NCBI GenBank assembly: GCA_024235915.1
Contig: JACKLO010000007.1
Location: 62,001 to 126,000, forward strand
Source: Burkholderiaceae bacterium
Lineage (GTDB): Bacteria; Pseudomonadota; Gammaproteobacteria; Burkholderiales; Burkholderiaceae_C
DNA length: 64,000 nucleotides
Direction: 5' to 3'
The notes beneath the pieces are model-generated. The model did not search any database and was not told where the DNA came from. It saw nothing but the letters and a program-made list of their open reading frames with translations. Below are positions 42,068 through 51,433 of this stretch, piece after piece (the first letter of the stretch is position 1; every line of letters begins with the position of its first letter). Made by a program: the position numbers and the translations under genes.

Positions 42068-42646
42068 ATGCGCAAGCTCACTGCACTCCTGCCACTGGCC
42101 GCGTTGAGCGGTTGCCTCGCGGTTGTCGGGCCGGTAACACCGGGGCCCTCGTCCGCCATTCCGGGGGAAGTGGCCCGAATCTCGCCGCGCGTGGCTGAGG
42201 GTTCGCAACCCTTCGGCCTGGCCTTTGAGCTCGAAGCCGACCGGCCACTGTGCCTGCACGACCTGACGTGGCGTCAGGACGACGTGCTGACACAGGTTCC
42301 GGCCCCCTGGAACCGCCAGTTCTGCACTCGACCCGAGCCGCGCCACGGGCGCACGGTTCACCTGGCCCGCTTCGCGCTGGCTGTGCCCCCGCCGGCGCAG
42401 ATCGAGAAGCTCAGCGTGCACTTCCGGTACCACCCGGCGGCGCCGCTGCGCATGGCCGAATTCGTGCTGGGCCCCAAGCTTCAGGTCAAGCCGGGCTGGC
42501 AGATGGAGAGTCTGGTGCTGGTGTTCACGTCCGACGAGGTCAAGCTCGATCGTGTGGCGGCCAGGGCCCAGGAACGCACGTCGATGCGCCACACGGTGCG
42601 TGAACGCATCGACGTGCAAGGCACCCGGCGGGAAGGCCCGTTCTGA
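42068..42646 (+). CDS. Putative lipoprotein of unknown function
   Basis: The family is not recognised. The 192 residues begin MRKLTALLPLAALSGC, a lipoprotein signal with Cys16 as the likely acylation site. The mature part looks like an all-beta domain (FGLAFELEADRPLCLHDLTW, VHLARFALAVPPPAQIEKLSVHFRYHP, WQMESLVLVFTSDEVKLD). Two further Cys (CLHDL, QFCTRP) could pair. The frame extends upstream to another ATG, but the lipobox fixes the start at 42068. It has no operon partner: the following gene is convergent. Confidence 0.7.
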   Translation: MRKLTALLPLAALSGCLAVVGPVTPGPSSAIPGEVARISPRVAEGSQPFGLAFELEADRPLCLHDLTWRQDDVLTQVPAPWNRQFCTRPEPRHGRTVHLARFALAVPPPAQIEKLSVHFRYHPAAPLRMAEFVLGPKLQVKPGWQMESLVLVFTSDEVKLDRVAARAQERTSMRHTVRERIDVQGTRREGPF

Positions 42647-42722
42647 GCCGTTCCTGGCCCCTGATTCCCGCCGGTGGTCACCAGGGAGGCACGCGCCTCG
42701 CGGCGCCTTGGCACGGGCCTGC

Positions 42723-43106
42723 TCAGGCCTTGGGCATCCGGTACAGCGCGCAGATCTTGTTGCCGTCGGGGTCGCGCAGATAGGCCAGGTACAGGCGGGC
42801 GTGGCTGCCTTCGCGCAGGCCGGGCGGGTCTTCGCAGGTGGTGCCGCCATGTGCCAGCCCGGCCGCGTGCCAGGCGTCGGCCTCCTCGGCCGACTTGCAG
42901 GCAAAGCCGATGGTGCCGCCGTTGGCCACCGTGGCCGGCTGGCCGTCGATGGGGACGGACACCGAGAACACGCCGGTGGGCGTGCGCCAGAACACGCGGT
43001 GGCGGTCCACGGCGCCGGGCGGCACGCCCAGCGTCGCCAGCACCGCGTCGTAGAAGGCTTTGGCACGATCCAGGTCGTTGGTGCCGATCATGATGTGCGA
43101 GAACAT
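42723..43106 (-). CDS. VOC (glyoxalase/dioxygenase) superfamily protein
   Basis: The 127-residue protein starts MFSHIMIGTNDLDRAKAFYDAVL, the typical first beta-alpha-beta unit of a vicinal oxygen chelate protein with its metal His, and ends LYLAYLRDPDGNKICALYRMP, the second half with the usual D-P-D-G-N loop. Metal and substrate cannot be told; single-domain members of this type are often glyoxalase-like or antibiotic-binding. GGAGA lies upstream of the ATG. Confidence 0.9.
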   Translation of the reverse strand: MFSHIMIGTNDLDRAKAFYDAVLATLGVPPGAVDRHRVFWRTPTGVFSVSVPIDGQPATVANGGTIGFACKSAEEADAWHAAGLAHGGTTCEDPPGLREGSHARLYLAYLRDPDGNKICALYRMPKA

Positions 43107-43149
43107 CGCGGGGGTCTCCAGGGTTGTCGTCGAAGGTCGAAGTGGGCGG

Positions 43150-45240
43150 TCAGCAGCGTGACGGCGGTGGCCCGATCCAGGCCAGGAACTCGTCGGTCCA
43201 CTGCCGGGCGTTTTGCGGTTTCAGGATCCAGTGGTTCTCGTCACCGAACCACAGCAGCCGCGCCTCCACGCCACGCGCCTTGAGGGTGTTGTAGTAGGCC
43301 AGCCCGTTGCAGTCCGGCACGCGGTAGTCCTTGGCGCCGTGGATCACCAGCGTGGGCGTGGCCATGCGGTTCGCCGCGCCGTGCGGGCTCTGCGCCAGCA
43401 CCTTGGCCATGTCGTCCCAATAGAAGGCGCCCAGGTCGCGCGGGCGGTGCAGGAAGCTGTCGGCGCTGAAGGTGGCCACGCGGTCGAAGACACCGGCATG
43501 GCAGACCATGCGCCGGTAGCGGCCCGGGGTGGCATGCCCATTCATCCACGCCACCAGGAAGCCGCCGTAGCTGCCGCCGCTGGCGTCCAGTCGCGCGGGG
43601 TCGGCCCACGGCTGCTGCAGCAGCCAGTCGCTGGCGGCCTCGATGTCCTGCAGTTCCAGCATGCCCTGGCGGCCCATGATGCTGTCGCGGAAGTTGAAGC
43701 CGAAGCCGCTGCTGCCATGGAAGTTGACCTGCGCCACCACATGCCCGCGCGAAGCCAGCACGTGCACGTTCCAGCGCAGGCTGAAGCTGTCGCCGGCGGC
43801 GGAGTACGGCCCGCCGTGCAGCACGTGCAGCAGGGGCAGCTTCTGCTTCGGCGGCCGGTCGGGGTCGACGCCGGGCGGGAAGGTCAGCCACAGTTGCACC
43901 GGATCGCCCAGCGCGCCGGTGAGCGTGACTTCACGCTGCACGCCCAGTTGCCGCCGGGCGAGCAGGGCGTCGTTGAAGCGCTCCAGCCGCCGTGGCGGGC
44001 CGCCTGCGGTGTCCAGCGCCAGCACACGCGCCGGGTGCATCGCGCTGTCGGCGGCCACGACCAGCTGACCCTGCTGCAGGTCGAAGCCTTGCAGCCAGCC
44101 GCCTTCGAAGCGGCGGTCGATGCTGCCGCTGGCCACGTCGCAGCGCCACAGGTGGCGGCGGCCGCGTTCCTCGGCGCCGAACAGCACGGCGCTGCCGTCG
44201 GCGGTCCAGCGCAGCGGGCCGTCGACGTCGTGATCCCATGCCTCAGGGCTGACACACCGCCAGTGGTCGTCGTCGGTGAGCAGCGACAGCCGGGTCAGCG
44301 CCGTGTGGCGTTGGCCGATCGGGGCGGCGGTGAAGGCCAGGGCGCGGCCGTCGGGCCGCCAGGCGGGGGCGCCGACATTCCACTGCGGGTCGTCCACCAG
44401 GGCTCGCACACGGCGGCTGCGCAGTTCGATGGCCGACAAGGCCCAGCGCCCGGCCGGCCGCGGTGGCACGTCGGGGTCGTGCACGAAGGCCACACTGCGG
44501 CCGTCGGGGTGGGGCGCGTACGCAGCGGGGCCGGCGTCGGTGCGCGGCAGTTCCAGTGCCGTGCCCTCGAACAGGTCCACCGCGCGGCCGCTGTCCACGT
44601 CCAGCAGCCACAGGTGCAGCACGCGGCCCTGCGGCAGGTGCTGGTCCCAGTGGCGGTAGAGGGCCTCACTGGTGGCGTAGCCGGTTTCCTTTCGGTCGAC
44701 GAAGGCCTGGTGGCGCCTGGCCTGCGCCGCGGCACCTTTCAAGGAAACGCCGGGCCGCCCCAAGTTTCCTGGCGCCCCCACGGGGGGCCGGGCCGGGCGA
44801 GCCCGGTCCCTGGGGGCACTCAGCTCTGGCCAGGTCCAGGCGGCGAACAGCACGCGCCGGCCGTCGGGCATCCAGCGGAACGAGGTGATGCCGGGCGCGA
44901 AGCGGCTGGCGCGCCGGGCCTCACCGCCGTCGGGGGCGATCAGGTAGAGCTGTGGCGTCTTGTCGGCCTCGCCGTCCTGCGTGCGCCTGGCCAGGAAGGC
45001 GACGCGGTCACCGCGCGGCGACCATGCCGGTGCGCCGTCGCGTTCGCCGCAGGTCGTGAGCCGGCGCGGTTGCCTCCCGCCCTGCACCGGCATCAGCCAC
45101 AGCGCGCTGTGGAGGCGGTTGGCTGCCATGTCGCTGCGCGTCACGCTGCAGACCACCTGTGTGCCATCGGGCGACAGGGCCAGGGCGCCGACACGGTCCA
45201 TGGCGTGCAGGTCGTCGATGCTCAGTGGGGGATGGGGCAT
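43150..45240 (-). CDS. S9 family (prolyl oligopeptidase/acylaminoacyl) peptidase with in-frame repeat insertion
   Basis: The 696-residue protein has an N-terminal beta-propeller (about 1-430, e.g. VGALALSPDGTQVVCSV, FRWMPDGRRVLFAAW) and a C-terminal alpha/beta hydrolase domain. The catalytic triad is Ser557 (SGGSYGGF), Asp638 (HGAKDYRVPD) and His670 (GDENHWIL). Such enzymes cleave short peptides; no signal peptide is seen, so it is cytoplasmic. Residues 141-167 (SAPRDRARPARPPVG onward) interrupt a propeller segment whose halves read WTWPEL and KGAAAQARRHQAF in close homologues as I recall them; this is the translated repeat at 44740-44820. The ATG at 45240 starts 4 bases after the upstream gene. 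Confidence 0.92.
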   Translation of the reverse strand: MPHPPLSIDDLHAMDRVGALALSPDGTQVVCSVTRSDMAANRLHSALWLMPVQGGRQPRRLTTCGERDGAPAWSPRGDRVAFLARRTQDGEADKTPQLYLIAPDGGEARRASRFAPGITSFRWMPDGRRVLFAAWTWPELSAPRDRARPARPPVGAPGNLGRPGVSLKGAAAQARRHQAFVDRKETGYATSEALYRHWDQHLPQGRVLHLWLLDVDSGRAVDLFEGTALELPRTDAGPAAYAPHPDGRSVAFVHDPDVPPRPAGRWALSAIELRSRRVRALVDDPQWNVGAPAWRPDGRALAFTAAPIGQRHTALTRLSLLTDDDHWRCVSPEAWDHDVDGPLRWTADGSAVLFGAEERGRRHLWRCDVASGSIDRRFEGGWLQGFDLQQGQLVVAADSAMHPARVLALDTAGGPPRRLERFNDALLARRQLGVQREVTLTGALGDPVQLWLTFPPGVDPDRPPKQKLPLLHVLHGGPYSAAGDSFSLRWNVHVLASRGHVVAQVNFHGSSGFGFNFRDSIMGRQGMLELQDIEAASDWLLQQPWADPARLDASGGSYGGFLVAWMNGHATPGRYRRMVCHAGVFDRVATFSADSFLHRPRDLGAFYWDDMAKVLAQSPHGAANRMATPTLVIHGAKDYRVPDCNGLAYYNTLKARGVEARLLWFGDENHWILKPQNARQWTDEFLAWIGPPPSRC
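44740..44820. repeat. 81-bp palindromic repeat inside the S9 peptidase reading frame
   Basis: The segment opens with AGGAAAC/GTTTCCT (44742-44748 and 44764-44770) around GCCGGGCCGCCCCAAG, the same 16 bases as in the glyA-nrdR copy. It continues with GCGCCCCC/GGGGGG and ends CCTGGGGGCACTCA. Its length is a multiple of three, so the gene stays in frame. Confidence 0.75.
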
Positions 45241-45244
45241 GGGC

Positions 45245-46393
45245 TCAGTGAACGCTTTCCAGAACGGTTTCCAGCGCACGCAGGTCGGCTTCGGTCGTGT
45301 AGCCGGCCACCGAGACGCGCACGAAATGACGGCCATCGTGCGTGGTCACCGGCACCTCGATGCGGTGCTCGTCGAACAGCCGTCGGCGCAGCGCGTCGGG
45401 GTCGGTGGTACGGACGGGCAGCGGGAACATCAGCGCATGGTCGCTGGCCGGCGCCAATGCCACCAGGCCACTGCGCGCCACCGCCCGCTGCAGCAGCGCA
45501 GTGCCCATGGCGTGGGCTTCGGCGCGCGCCGGCGCCAGGTGCCGGCGGTGGAAATCCAGGGCGGCCGGTACCGCCAGCCAGGGCGTGATGTCTCGCGTGC
45601 CCTGCCACTGCAGGCGGCGTTCCAGCACCTGCCGGCCCAGGTAGGCGTCGAAGCCGCTGTGCCCGCCGGTGCCTTCGGCATAACCCCAGCTCGTGACGGC
45701 GGCGTGCAGCGCCGCGTGGTGTTCGGGTCGGGCGTGCAGAAAGCCCGCGCCCTTGGGGGCGCAGACCCATTTGTGCAGGTTGGCGGCGTAGAAGTCCGCC
45801 CCCAGCGCGGTCAGGTCCAGGTCGACCTGGCCGGGGGCGTGGGCACCGTCGATCACGGTCAGCAGCCCACGCGCACGGGCCTGGGCGCAGAGCTCGGCCA
45901 CCGGAAACACCAGGGCCGTGGTGGACGTGACGTGGCTGGCGAACACGACCCGCGTGCGTGGGCCGGCGTGGGCCAGCAGGTGATCGGTGAAACCGGTGCG
46001 GTCGAATGGCAGCGGCAGCGGAACGCGCCGGTAGATGGCGCCGGCGGCGGCACAGACGCGCTGCCAGGTGGCGTCACAGGCGCCGTATTCGTGGTCGGTG
46101 GCCAGCACCTCGTCGCCAGGTTGCAGGGCCAGTGAACGCGCCACGGTGTTGACGCCGGTGGTGGCGTTGGGCACGAAGACCAGGTCGTCGGTGGACGCGC
46201 CGACAAAATGGCCGAGCGCTTCGCGGGCATCCCGCAGCAGCGCCGCCGAGCGCCGGCCCAGGAATTCGACCGGGTTGCGCTCCATGGTGTCCTGCCACGC
46301 CCGCTGCGCCGCCAGGACCTCTCGTGGGCAGGCGCCGAAGCTGCCGTGGTTCAGGAAGACGACCGCCGGGTCGAGCAGGAACAGCGCACGCAT
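45245..46393 (-). CDS. Class V aminotransferase family protein (isopenicillin N epimerase-like)
   Basis: The 382-residue PLP enzyme has the segment FLNHGSFGACP, ATTGVNTVARSL that binds cofactor phosphate, VIDGAHAPGQVDLDL (Asp182, His185) and the Schiff-base lysine Lys208 in AANLHKWVCAPKG. This layout is that of isopenicillin N epimerase- and cysteine desulfurase-like enzymes; the actual reaction may be a desulfurase, lyase or epimerase. It precedes the S9 peptidase with only 4 bases between, so both are probably one transcript. Confidence 0.92.
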   Translation of the reverse strand: MRALFLLDPAVVFLNHGSFGACPREVLAAQRAWQDTMERNPVEFLGRRSAALLRDAREALGHFVGASTDDLVFVPNATTGVNTVARSLALQPGDEVLATDHEYGACDATWQRVCAAAGAIYRRVPLPLPFDRTGFTDHLLAHAGPRTRVVFASHVTSTTALVFPVAELCAQARARGLLTVIDGAHAPGQVDLDLTALGADFYAANLHKWVCAPKGAGFLHARPEHHAALHAAVTSWGYAEGTGGHSGFDAYLGRQVLERRLQWQGTRDITPWLAVPAALDFHRRHLAPARAEAHAMGTALLQRAVARSGLVALAPASDHALMFPLPVRTTDPDALRRRLFDEHRIEVPVTTHDGRHFVRVSVAGYTTEADLRALETVLESVH

Positions 46394-46401
46394 CGGCGCG
46401 C

Positions 46402-46407
46402 AGTGTA
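46402..46407 (-). promoter_or_regulatory. -10-like hexamer TACACT eight bases before the class V aminotransferase
   Basis: Minus strand: TACACT-GCGCGCCG-ATG. A start 6-7 bases beyond the hexamer would leave a leader of one or two bases. Confidence 0.45.
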
Positions 46408-46532
46408 GGCGTCAGCCTGGCGGCCGCCTGTCGCCGATTCCGCCCCCGGGATCAGGGGGACGTGGGGACGCTGCGGATGGATGAGCCCAGTTCGCACGTA
46501 CACACTCCCGGATTCATTGCTGGAGCCGCTTC

Positions 46533-47513
46533 ATGTCCCTGACCCGCCTGCGCCCCTGGATCGCCGCCGCCGTGATGCTGGTCACCGGCGCAGCCCACGC
46601 CTACGACAAGCTGGTCGTGCTCGGCGACAGCCTGTCCGACGGCGGCAACGTGGCCGCATTGCTCGGCACCGACCCGGGCCAGGTGATCGACGGCAACACC
46701 TACGTGCCATCGATGCCCTATGCCTCGGGCACCTTCACCAACGGGCCCACCTGGGTCGATGCCTTTGCCGCGTCGCTCGGCACCACGGCGGCACCGTCGC
46801 TGCTGGGTGGCAGCAACTATGCCTTTGGCGGTGCGCAGACGCGTGACGAGTCCAACGGATCGCCCAGCCTGCTGTCGCAGCTGGACATGTACCTGCAGTC
46901 CACTGGCGGCGTGGCGTCGAGCGACAGCCTGTACGTGCTGGCCGGTGGCGGCAACAACGCCCGCGCCGCGCTGGAGGCCATCGGCTTCAATGGCGCGCCG
47001 CCGCTGCGCACCGCCCTGGCCACGGCCCTGGCCTATGCCCGCGACGTGGGGCAGATGGTCGACACGCTGCAGGCGGCCGGCGCCTCCGACATCATCGTCT
47101 GGAACGCCCCCAACATCGGGCTCACGCCGGCCGTGGCGTCGCTGGGCAGTGAGGCCAGCTTCCTGGCCGGGGTGATCGGCAGCGTCATGAACGAGGCGCT
47201 GTCCCGTCGCCTGGAGGGTGAGGCGGGCGTGCGCATCTTCGACGTCTTCAGCCTCGTCGGCGCCGTGGTGGCCGACCCCGCCGCCTACGGCCTCGTCAAC
47301 GTCAGCGACGCCTGCGGTGCGGCGAACAGCGGCTGTGACCTGTCCACGGCGCTGTACTGGGACGGCATCCACCCCACCGTGGCGGGCCACGCCCTCCTGG
47401 CCGACGCGATGTTGGCCGCGGCCGTGCCGGAGCCGGGCACCTGGGCGCTGTTCGTGGCGGGTGGGGCGCTGCTGCTGGCGCGCCGCCAGCGGCGTCAGGC
47501 CGGGGCCAGCTGA
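46533..47513 (+). CDS. SGNH/GDSL esterase with PEP-CTERM sorting tail
   Basis: The 326-residue protein has a signal peptide (WIAAAVMLVTGAAHA) and a GDSL hydrolase domain: block I LVVLGDSLSDGGN with the catalytic Ser, block III AGGGNN with the Asn, and block V YWDGIHPTVAGH with Asp and His. The C-terminus AVPEPGTWALFVAGGALLL followed by ARRQRRQ is the PEP-CTERM signal for exosortase processing. It is thus an exported lipase/esterase delivered to the cell surface or matrix. Its stop overlaps the convergent gene by 19 bases. Confidence 0.94.
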   Translation: MSLTRLRPWIAAAVMLVTGAAHAYDKLVVLGDSLSDGGNVAALLGTDPGQVIDGNTYVPSMPYASGTFTNGPTWVDAFAASLGTTAAPSLLGGSNYAFGGAQTRDESNGSPSLLSQLDMYLQSTGGVASSDSLYVLAGGGNNARAALEAIGFNGAPPLRTALATALAYARDVGQMVDTLQAAGASDIIVWNAPNIGLTPAVASLGSEASFLAGVIGSVMNEALSRRLEGEAGVRIFDVFSLVGAVVADPAAYGLVNVSDACGAANSGCDLSTALYWDGIHPTVAGHALLADAMLAAAVPEPGTWALFVAGGALLLARRQRRQAGAS

Positions 47514-48040
47514 CCGTCGACCAGGCGGACGCGCTGGCCGGCGCTGTAGCCGGTGTTGCCCGCCAGCGTGACGCTGTGGGTGCCGCCGTTGTCCAGCTTC
47601 ACGTCCACCCGGTAGCCGGTGACGTGCTCGCTGCGCCGTCGCTCCACTTCGTGCCCGACCTTCGCACCGCCCAGGGCGCCGAGCACCGTGGCGACCTTGC
47701 GGCCGTTGCCGTCGCCGATCTGGTTGCCCACGGCGGCGCCGAGCACACCGCCGACGACGGCACCGGCGCCGGTGGGCTGTTCGGTCGCCACGATGGGCAC
47801 GACGGCCGTCACCGTGCCGACCTGCCCGGCAGGGCGCGGCGCGGGCGCTGCGGCAGCGCGCGTGGTGGTGGCGGCGCCGGCAGTTGCCGTGGCATCCGTG
47901 GTGCCGTCCTCGGGGCCACAAGCGGCCAGGGCCATGGTCAGCGTCACCAGCAGCGGCAGGCCGAAGCGTGTGGCCCCATGAGCGGCACGGGCCGGTCGGC
48001 CGGTCGGGGACGGGGCGATGGGGGTGCGGTGGTTTTCCAT
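47495..48040 (-). CDS. Glycine-zipper outer-membrane lipoprotein (SlyB/PcP-like)
   Basis: The 181-residue protein has a lipoprotein signal ending LTMALAAC (Cys41), a low-complexity Ala/Thr/Pro linker, and a glycine-zipper 2TM domain: GAVVGGVLGAAVGNQIGDGNGRK and the following ATVLGALGGAKVGHEVE, then a small beta domain (YRVDVKLDNGGTHSVTL). SlyB-like proteins sit in the outer membrane and stabilise it. The unusually long leader before the signal helix (about 25 residues) may mean that a shorter start is used. The C-terminus overlaps the GDSL gene. Confidence 0.85.
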   Translation of the reverse strand: MENHRTPIAPSPTGRPARAAHGATRFGLPLLVTLTMALAACGPEDGTTDATATAGAATTTRAAAAPAPRPAGQVGTVTAVVPIVATEQPTGAGAVVGGVLGAAVGNQIGDGNGRKVATVLGALGGAKVGHEVERRRSEHVTGYRVDVKLDNGGTHSVTLAGNTGYSAGQRVRLVDGQLAPA

Positions 48041-48210
48041 GCCGCCACCTTAGGCGTCGGCCCAGGGTGACGGTGTCGGGCAACGCCCGGAGGTGATGCA
48101 GGCGCCGTCCTACAGCCGGCCTGGCGTTGGAATGGCGTCGGCCTGGAGTGGGCCGACCAGGCTGCAGTCCGGCACGGGCAAGTTGCGCAGACTGTCTCAG
48201 CGCGTTGGCA

Positions 48211-49104
48211 TCAGCGCCGGATCACGTCGTCCAGCAACGGTGCGAGCGATTCTTCCCAGAGGTCGACATCGGCACGGCCGATCTGCAGCCAGCCCAGCAT
48301 CGCGTCGGCGTGGCCGATCCAATCCGGGTCCGGATCCAGACCTTCGAGCCGGCGCATCAGATGTTCGGCCACCACACCGGCGGCCACCAGGGTCTTGACT
48401 TCGGGTTCGACATCGTCGGCGCCGAGCAGGTCCAGGTCGTGGTGCAGTCGCACGGCCGATACCACCTCGGGGGCAAGGCGCCAGACCCGCGCCACCAGGC
48501 CACCCACCACCGCGTGGTCGGTGCGGTGGTTGGCGTTCTCGGTCTGCACGAAGGTCCGGTCACGGCGGGCCAGGCCTTCGACGATGGTGCTGCCGTAACC
48601 GCGCAGGCTCTGCAGCATCACCGGTTGCCCCACGTGGGCAAACAGGCCGAAGGTGTAGGCGATGTCGGGCGACAGGCCGGGCAGTTGCCGGGCGATGTGC
48701 TCCATGGCCACGGCGCGCAGCGCGGAGCGCTCCCAGAAGCGCTGCAGGTGGCGGCTGTCGGCCGGGATCGCCTTGCGCGTGAGGAAGGCTGTCATCACGG
48801 CGGCCGTCTGTTCAAGACCCAGCCGCGTCATGGCCTGGCCAACCGTCTGCGCCGGCGCGAAGGCGGCGAAGGCCGCACCGCTGGCGGCCCGGATGAGGGT
48901 GGCGCACATGGCGACGTCGCTGCCGGCGATGCGGGCGACTTCGCCGAGGTCGGGTTCGGCCGCCGCCAGCGCCTGCTGCAGCTGGGTCAGCAGGCAGGGG
49001 CAAGGCGGGATCACGATCTGCTGCAGCGGACCCCGGCGCTGGGCATGGTCCAGTTCACGGGCGATGTCGTCGGTGAGGCGCGTGGGCGAGAGGGCGGCGG
49101 TCAT
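48211..49104 (-). CDS. HDOD domain signalling protein
   Basis: The 297 residues form one HDOD domain: PLQQIVIPPCPCLLTQLQQAL, GEVARIAGSDVAMCATLIRAAS, IARQLPGLSPDIAYTFGLFAHVGQPVML, and HHDLDLLG. HDOD proteins are related to HD phosphohydrolases but normally lack their metal site and act as signalling adaptors. No output or kinase domain is attached. The ATG at 49104 is six bases behind a GATAAG hexamer; the longer open frame upstream has no domain. Confidence 0.88.
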   Translation of the reverse strand: MTAALSPTRLTDDIARELDHAQRRGPLQQIVIPPCPCLLTQLQQALAAAEPDLGEVARIAGSDVAMCATLIRAASGAAFAAFAPAQTVGQAMTRLGLEQTAAVMTAFLTRKAIPADSRHLQRFWERSALRAVAMEHIARQLPGLSPDIAYTFGLFAHVGQPVMLQSLRGYGSTIVEGLARRDRTFVQTENANHRTDHAVVGGLVARVWRLAPEVVSAVRLHHDLDLLGADDVEPEVKTLVAAGVVAEHLMRRLEGLDPDPDWIGHADAMLGWLQIGRADVDLWEESLAPLLDDVIRR

Positions 49105-49110
49105 TGACGG

Positions 49111-49116
49111 CTTATC
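49111..49116 (-). promoter_or_regulatory. -10-like hexamer GATAAG six bases before the HDOD gene
   Basis: Minus strand: GATAAG-CCGTCA-ATG. Confidence 0.35.
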
Positions 49117-49291
49117 GGCCCCAGCCGGTGAGACTGAAGCCCTGTAGCAGATCGCTGCTGTCGGACGGACGCCTACACGCGTCGCGGAAGTCGGCCGACC
49201 TGCCGACGCGGCACAGCGCCGTGGGCAGGCGGCGTCGACCGGCCTAAGCTGATGGCCATCGTCCCCTCCAACCGGCGCCGCCGTCACTGCC

Positions 49292-49504
49292 ATGTCTGCC
49301 GTCCTCTGCGAAACCGCTGCCTTCCAGCTGCGCTTCGGATCGCTGTTCCATCCGGGGCGTGGCCTGAGTTTCCCCTGCGACGCCCAGGGCCGGGTGGACC
49401 TGGACCACCTGTGCGAGCGCGAACGCGCCAACTACTTCTATGCCCGGACGGTGGTCGGCCGCGAATACGCCACGCCGGAAGTCGTGCTGGCGGACGCGCA
49501 CTGA
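49292..49504 (+). CDS. Small conserved protein of unknown function
   Basis: This is a 70-residue protein without signal or membrane helix. It has the pattern VDLDHLCERERANYFYARTVVGREYATPEVV, which I associate with small uncharacterised proteins in Burkholderiales, but no function is known. It stands alone in a gap between the divergent HDOD gene and the yedI-like gene. GC at third positions is high and consistent with a real gene. Confidence 0.65.
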   Translation: MSAVLCETAAFQLRFGSLFHPGRGLSFPCDAQGRVDLDHLCERERANYFYARTVVGREYATPEVVLADAH

Positions 49505-49632
49505 GGATCTGCCCGACCCGATCCGATCCGGTGCGACGGCCGCCGGCGGGCGACGATCCGGCCTGGCTTGGTCTGGCCCGGACAGTGAGGTCCTTGGGTA
49601 GCATCACGGGCACCCCAGCCCGCGCATGACCG

Positions 49633-50538
<906 letters not shown>

Positions 50539-50560
50539 CCGTCCCCGAAGGAGACATCCC

Positions 50561-51433
50561 ATGCCGCGCCTGCTGGCCGAAGAGATTGCCCACTACCAGC
50601 GCGAAGGCTGGCTGATTCCACGCTGGCAGTTGCCGGCGGCGCGCACCCAGGCCCTGCGCGGTGCGCTGGACGAACTGCTGCGGCGCAACCCGGGTGTGCG
50701 GCCGGAGAAGCTGGTGTCGGCCCACATCGATGGCGACAACGGCGAAGGCGTGCGCGGCGTGGCCGATTTCCTGGCCCTGGCGCAGGACCCGGACATCGTG
50801 GAGATGGTGGCCGGCCTCATCGGTGGCCACGTGGCACTGTGGGGCTGCCACGTGTTCTGCAAGCCCGCCGGCGAGGGCTTCGAGACGCCCTGGCACCAGG
50901 ACGGCCACTACTGGCCGATCCGCCCGCTGGCCACCTGCACCGTGTGGGTGGCGCTGGAGCCATCCACGCGTGAGAACGGCTGCCTGCGCGTGATCCCGCA
51001 TTCGCACCGGGCCCGCACGCTGGGCGAGCACCTGCACGAAGACCGCAGCGACCTCACGCTCAACCAGCGCATGGCCGACGGCGCCTTCGATCCGGCGCAA
51101 GCGGTGGACCTGGAACTGCAGCCGGGCCAGATGTCGCTGCACGACGTCTACATGATCCACGGCGCCGCCGCCAACCGTTCGCCGCAGCGGCGCACCGGCG
51201 TGGCGCTGCGCTACTTCCCCACCAGCTCGCACTTCGACCGCCGGCTGCGGCCGGTGGACGGGCAGAGCGGTGTGCCGGTGAACTTTGCGCAGCGGCCTTT
51301 GTGGCTGCTGCGCGGGCAGGACCTGTGCGGCCTCAACGACTACCAGGCCGGGCATCGTGCCGGCCACGGTGCCGGCAATAATGCCGGCCAGGGCGCCGGC
51401 CAGCGCGCCGGCAATCAGCCGGTCAGCGGCTGA
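50561..51433 (+). CDS. Phytanoyl-CoA dioxygenase (PhyH) family protein
   Basis: This 290-residue Fe(II)/2-oxoglutarate oxygenase has the metal triad of the double-stranded beta-helix: TPWHQDGHYWP (His-x-Asp) and, further on, SLHDVYMIHGAAANRS with the distal His; an Arg following it (RRTGVALRYFP) would bind 2-oxoglutarate. The substrate is unknown; some members hydroxylate small metabolites. GAAGGAG precedes the ATG. The C-terminal 22 residues are a Gly/Ala-rich repeat (see repeat entry), overlapping the stop of the convergent FKBP gene by 11 bases. Confidence 0.93.
   Translation: MPRLLAEEIAHYQREGWLIPRWQLPAARTQALRGALDELLRRNPGVRPEKLVSAHIDGDNGEGVRGVADFLALAQDPDIVEMVAGLIGGHVALWGCHVFCKPAGEGFETPWHQDGHYWPIRPLATCTVWVALEPSTRENGCLRVIPHSHRARTLGEHLHEDRSDLTLNQRMADGAFDPAQAVDLELQPGQMSLHDVYMIHGAAANRSPQRRTGVALRYFPTSSHFDRRLRPVDGQSGVPVNFAQRPLWLLRGQDLCGLNDYQAGHRAGHGAGNNAGQGAGQRAGNQPVSG
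51353..51412 (+). repeat. 12-bp tandem repeat (five units) at the end of the PhyH gene
   Basis: Five units of NNN-NNN-GCC-GGC encode HRAG, HGAG, NNAG, QGAG and QRAG. The GCCGGC half is invariant while the first six bases vary. Confidence 0.85.

Noticed and set aside
41883..42107. 74-codon frame in the gap after ygiQ
   Set aside because: It has no recognisable pattern and overlaps the lipoprotein gene start in another phase.
46480..46532. Sigma-54 promoter before the GDSL/PEP-CTERM gene
   Set aside because: A TTGCT is present, but the -24 element at the right distance does not match TGGCA.
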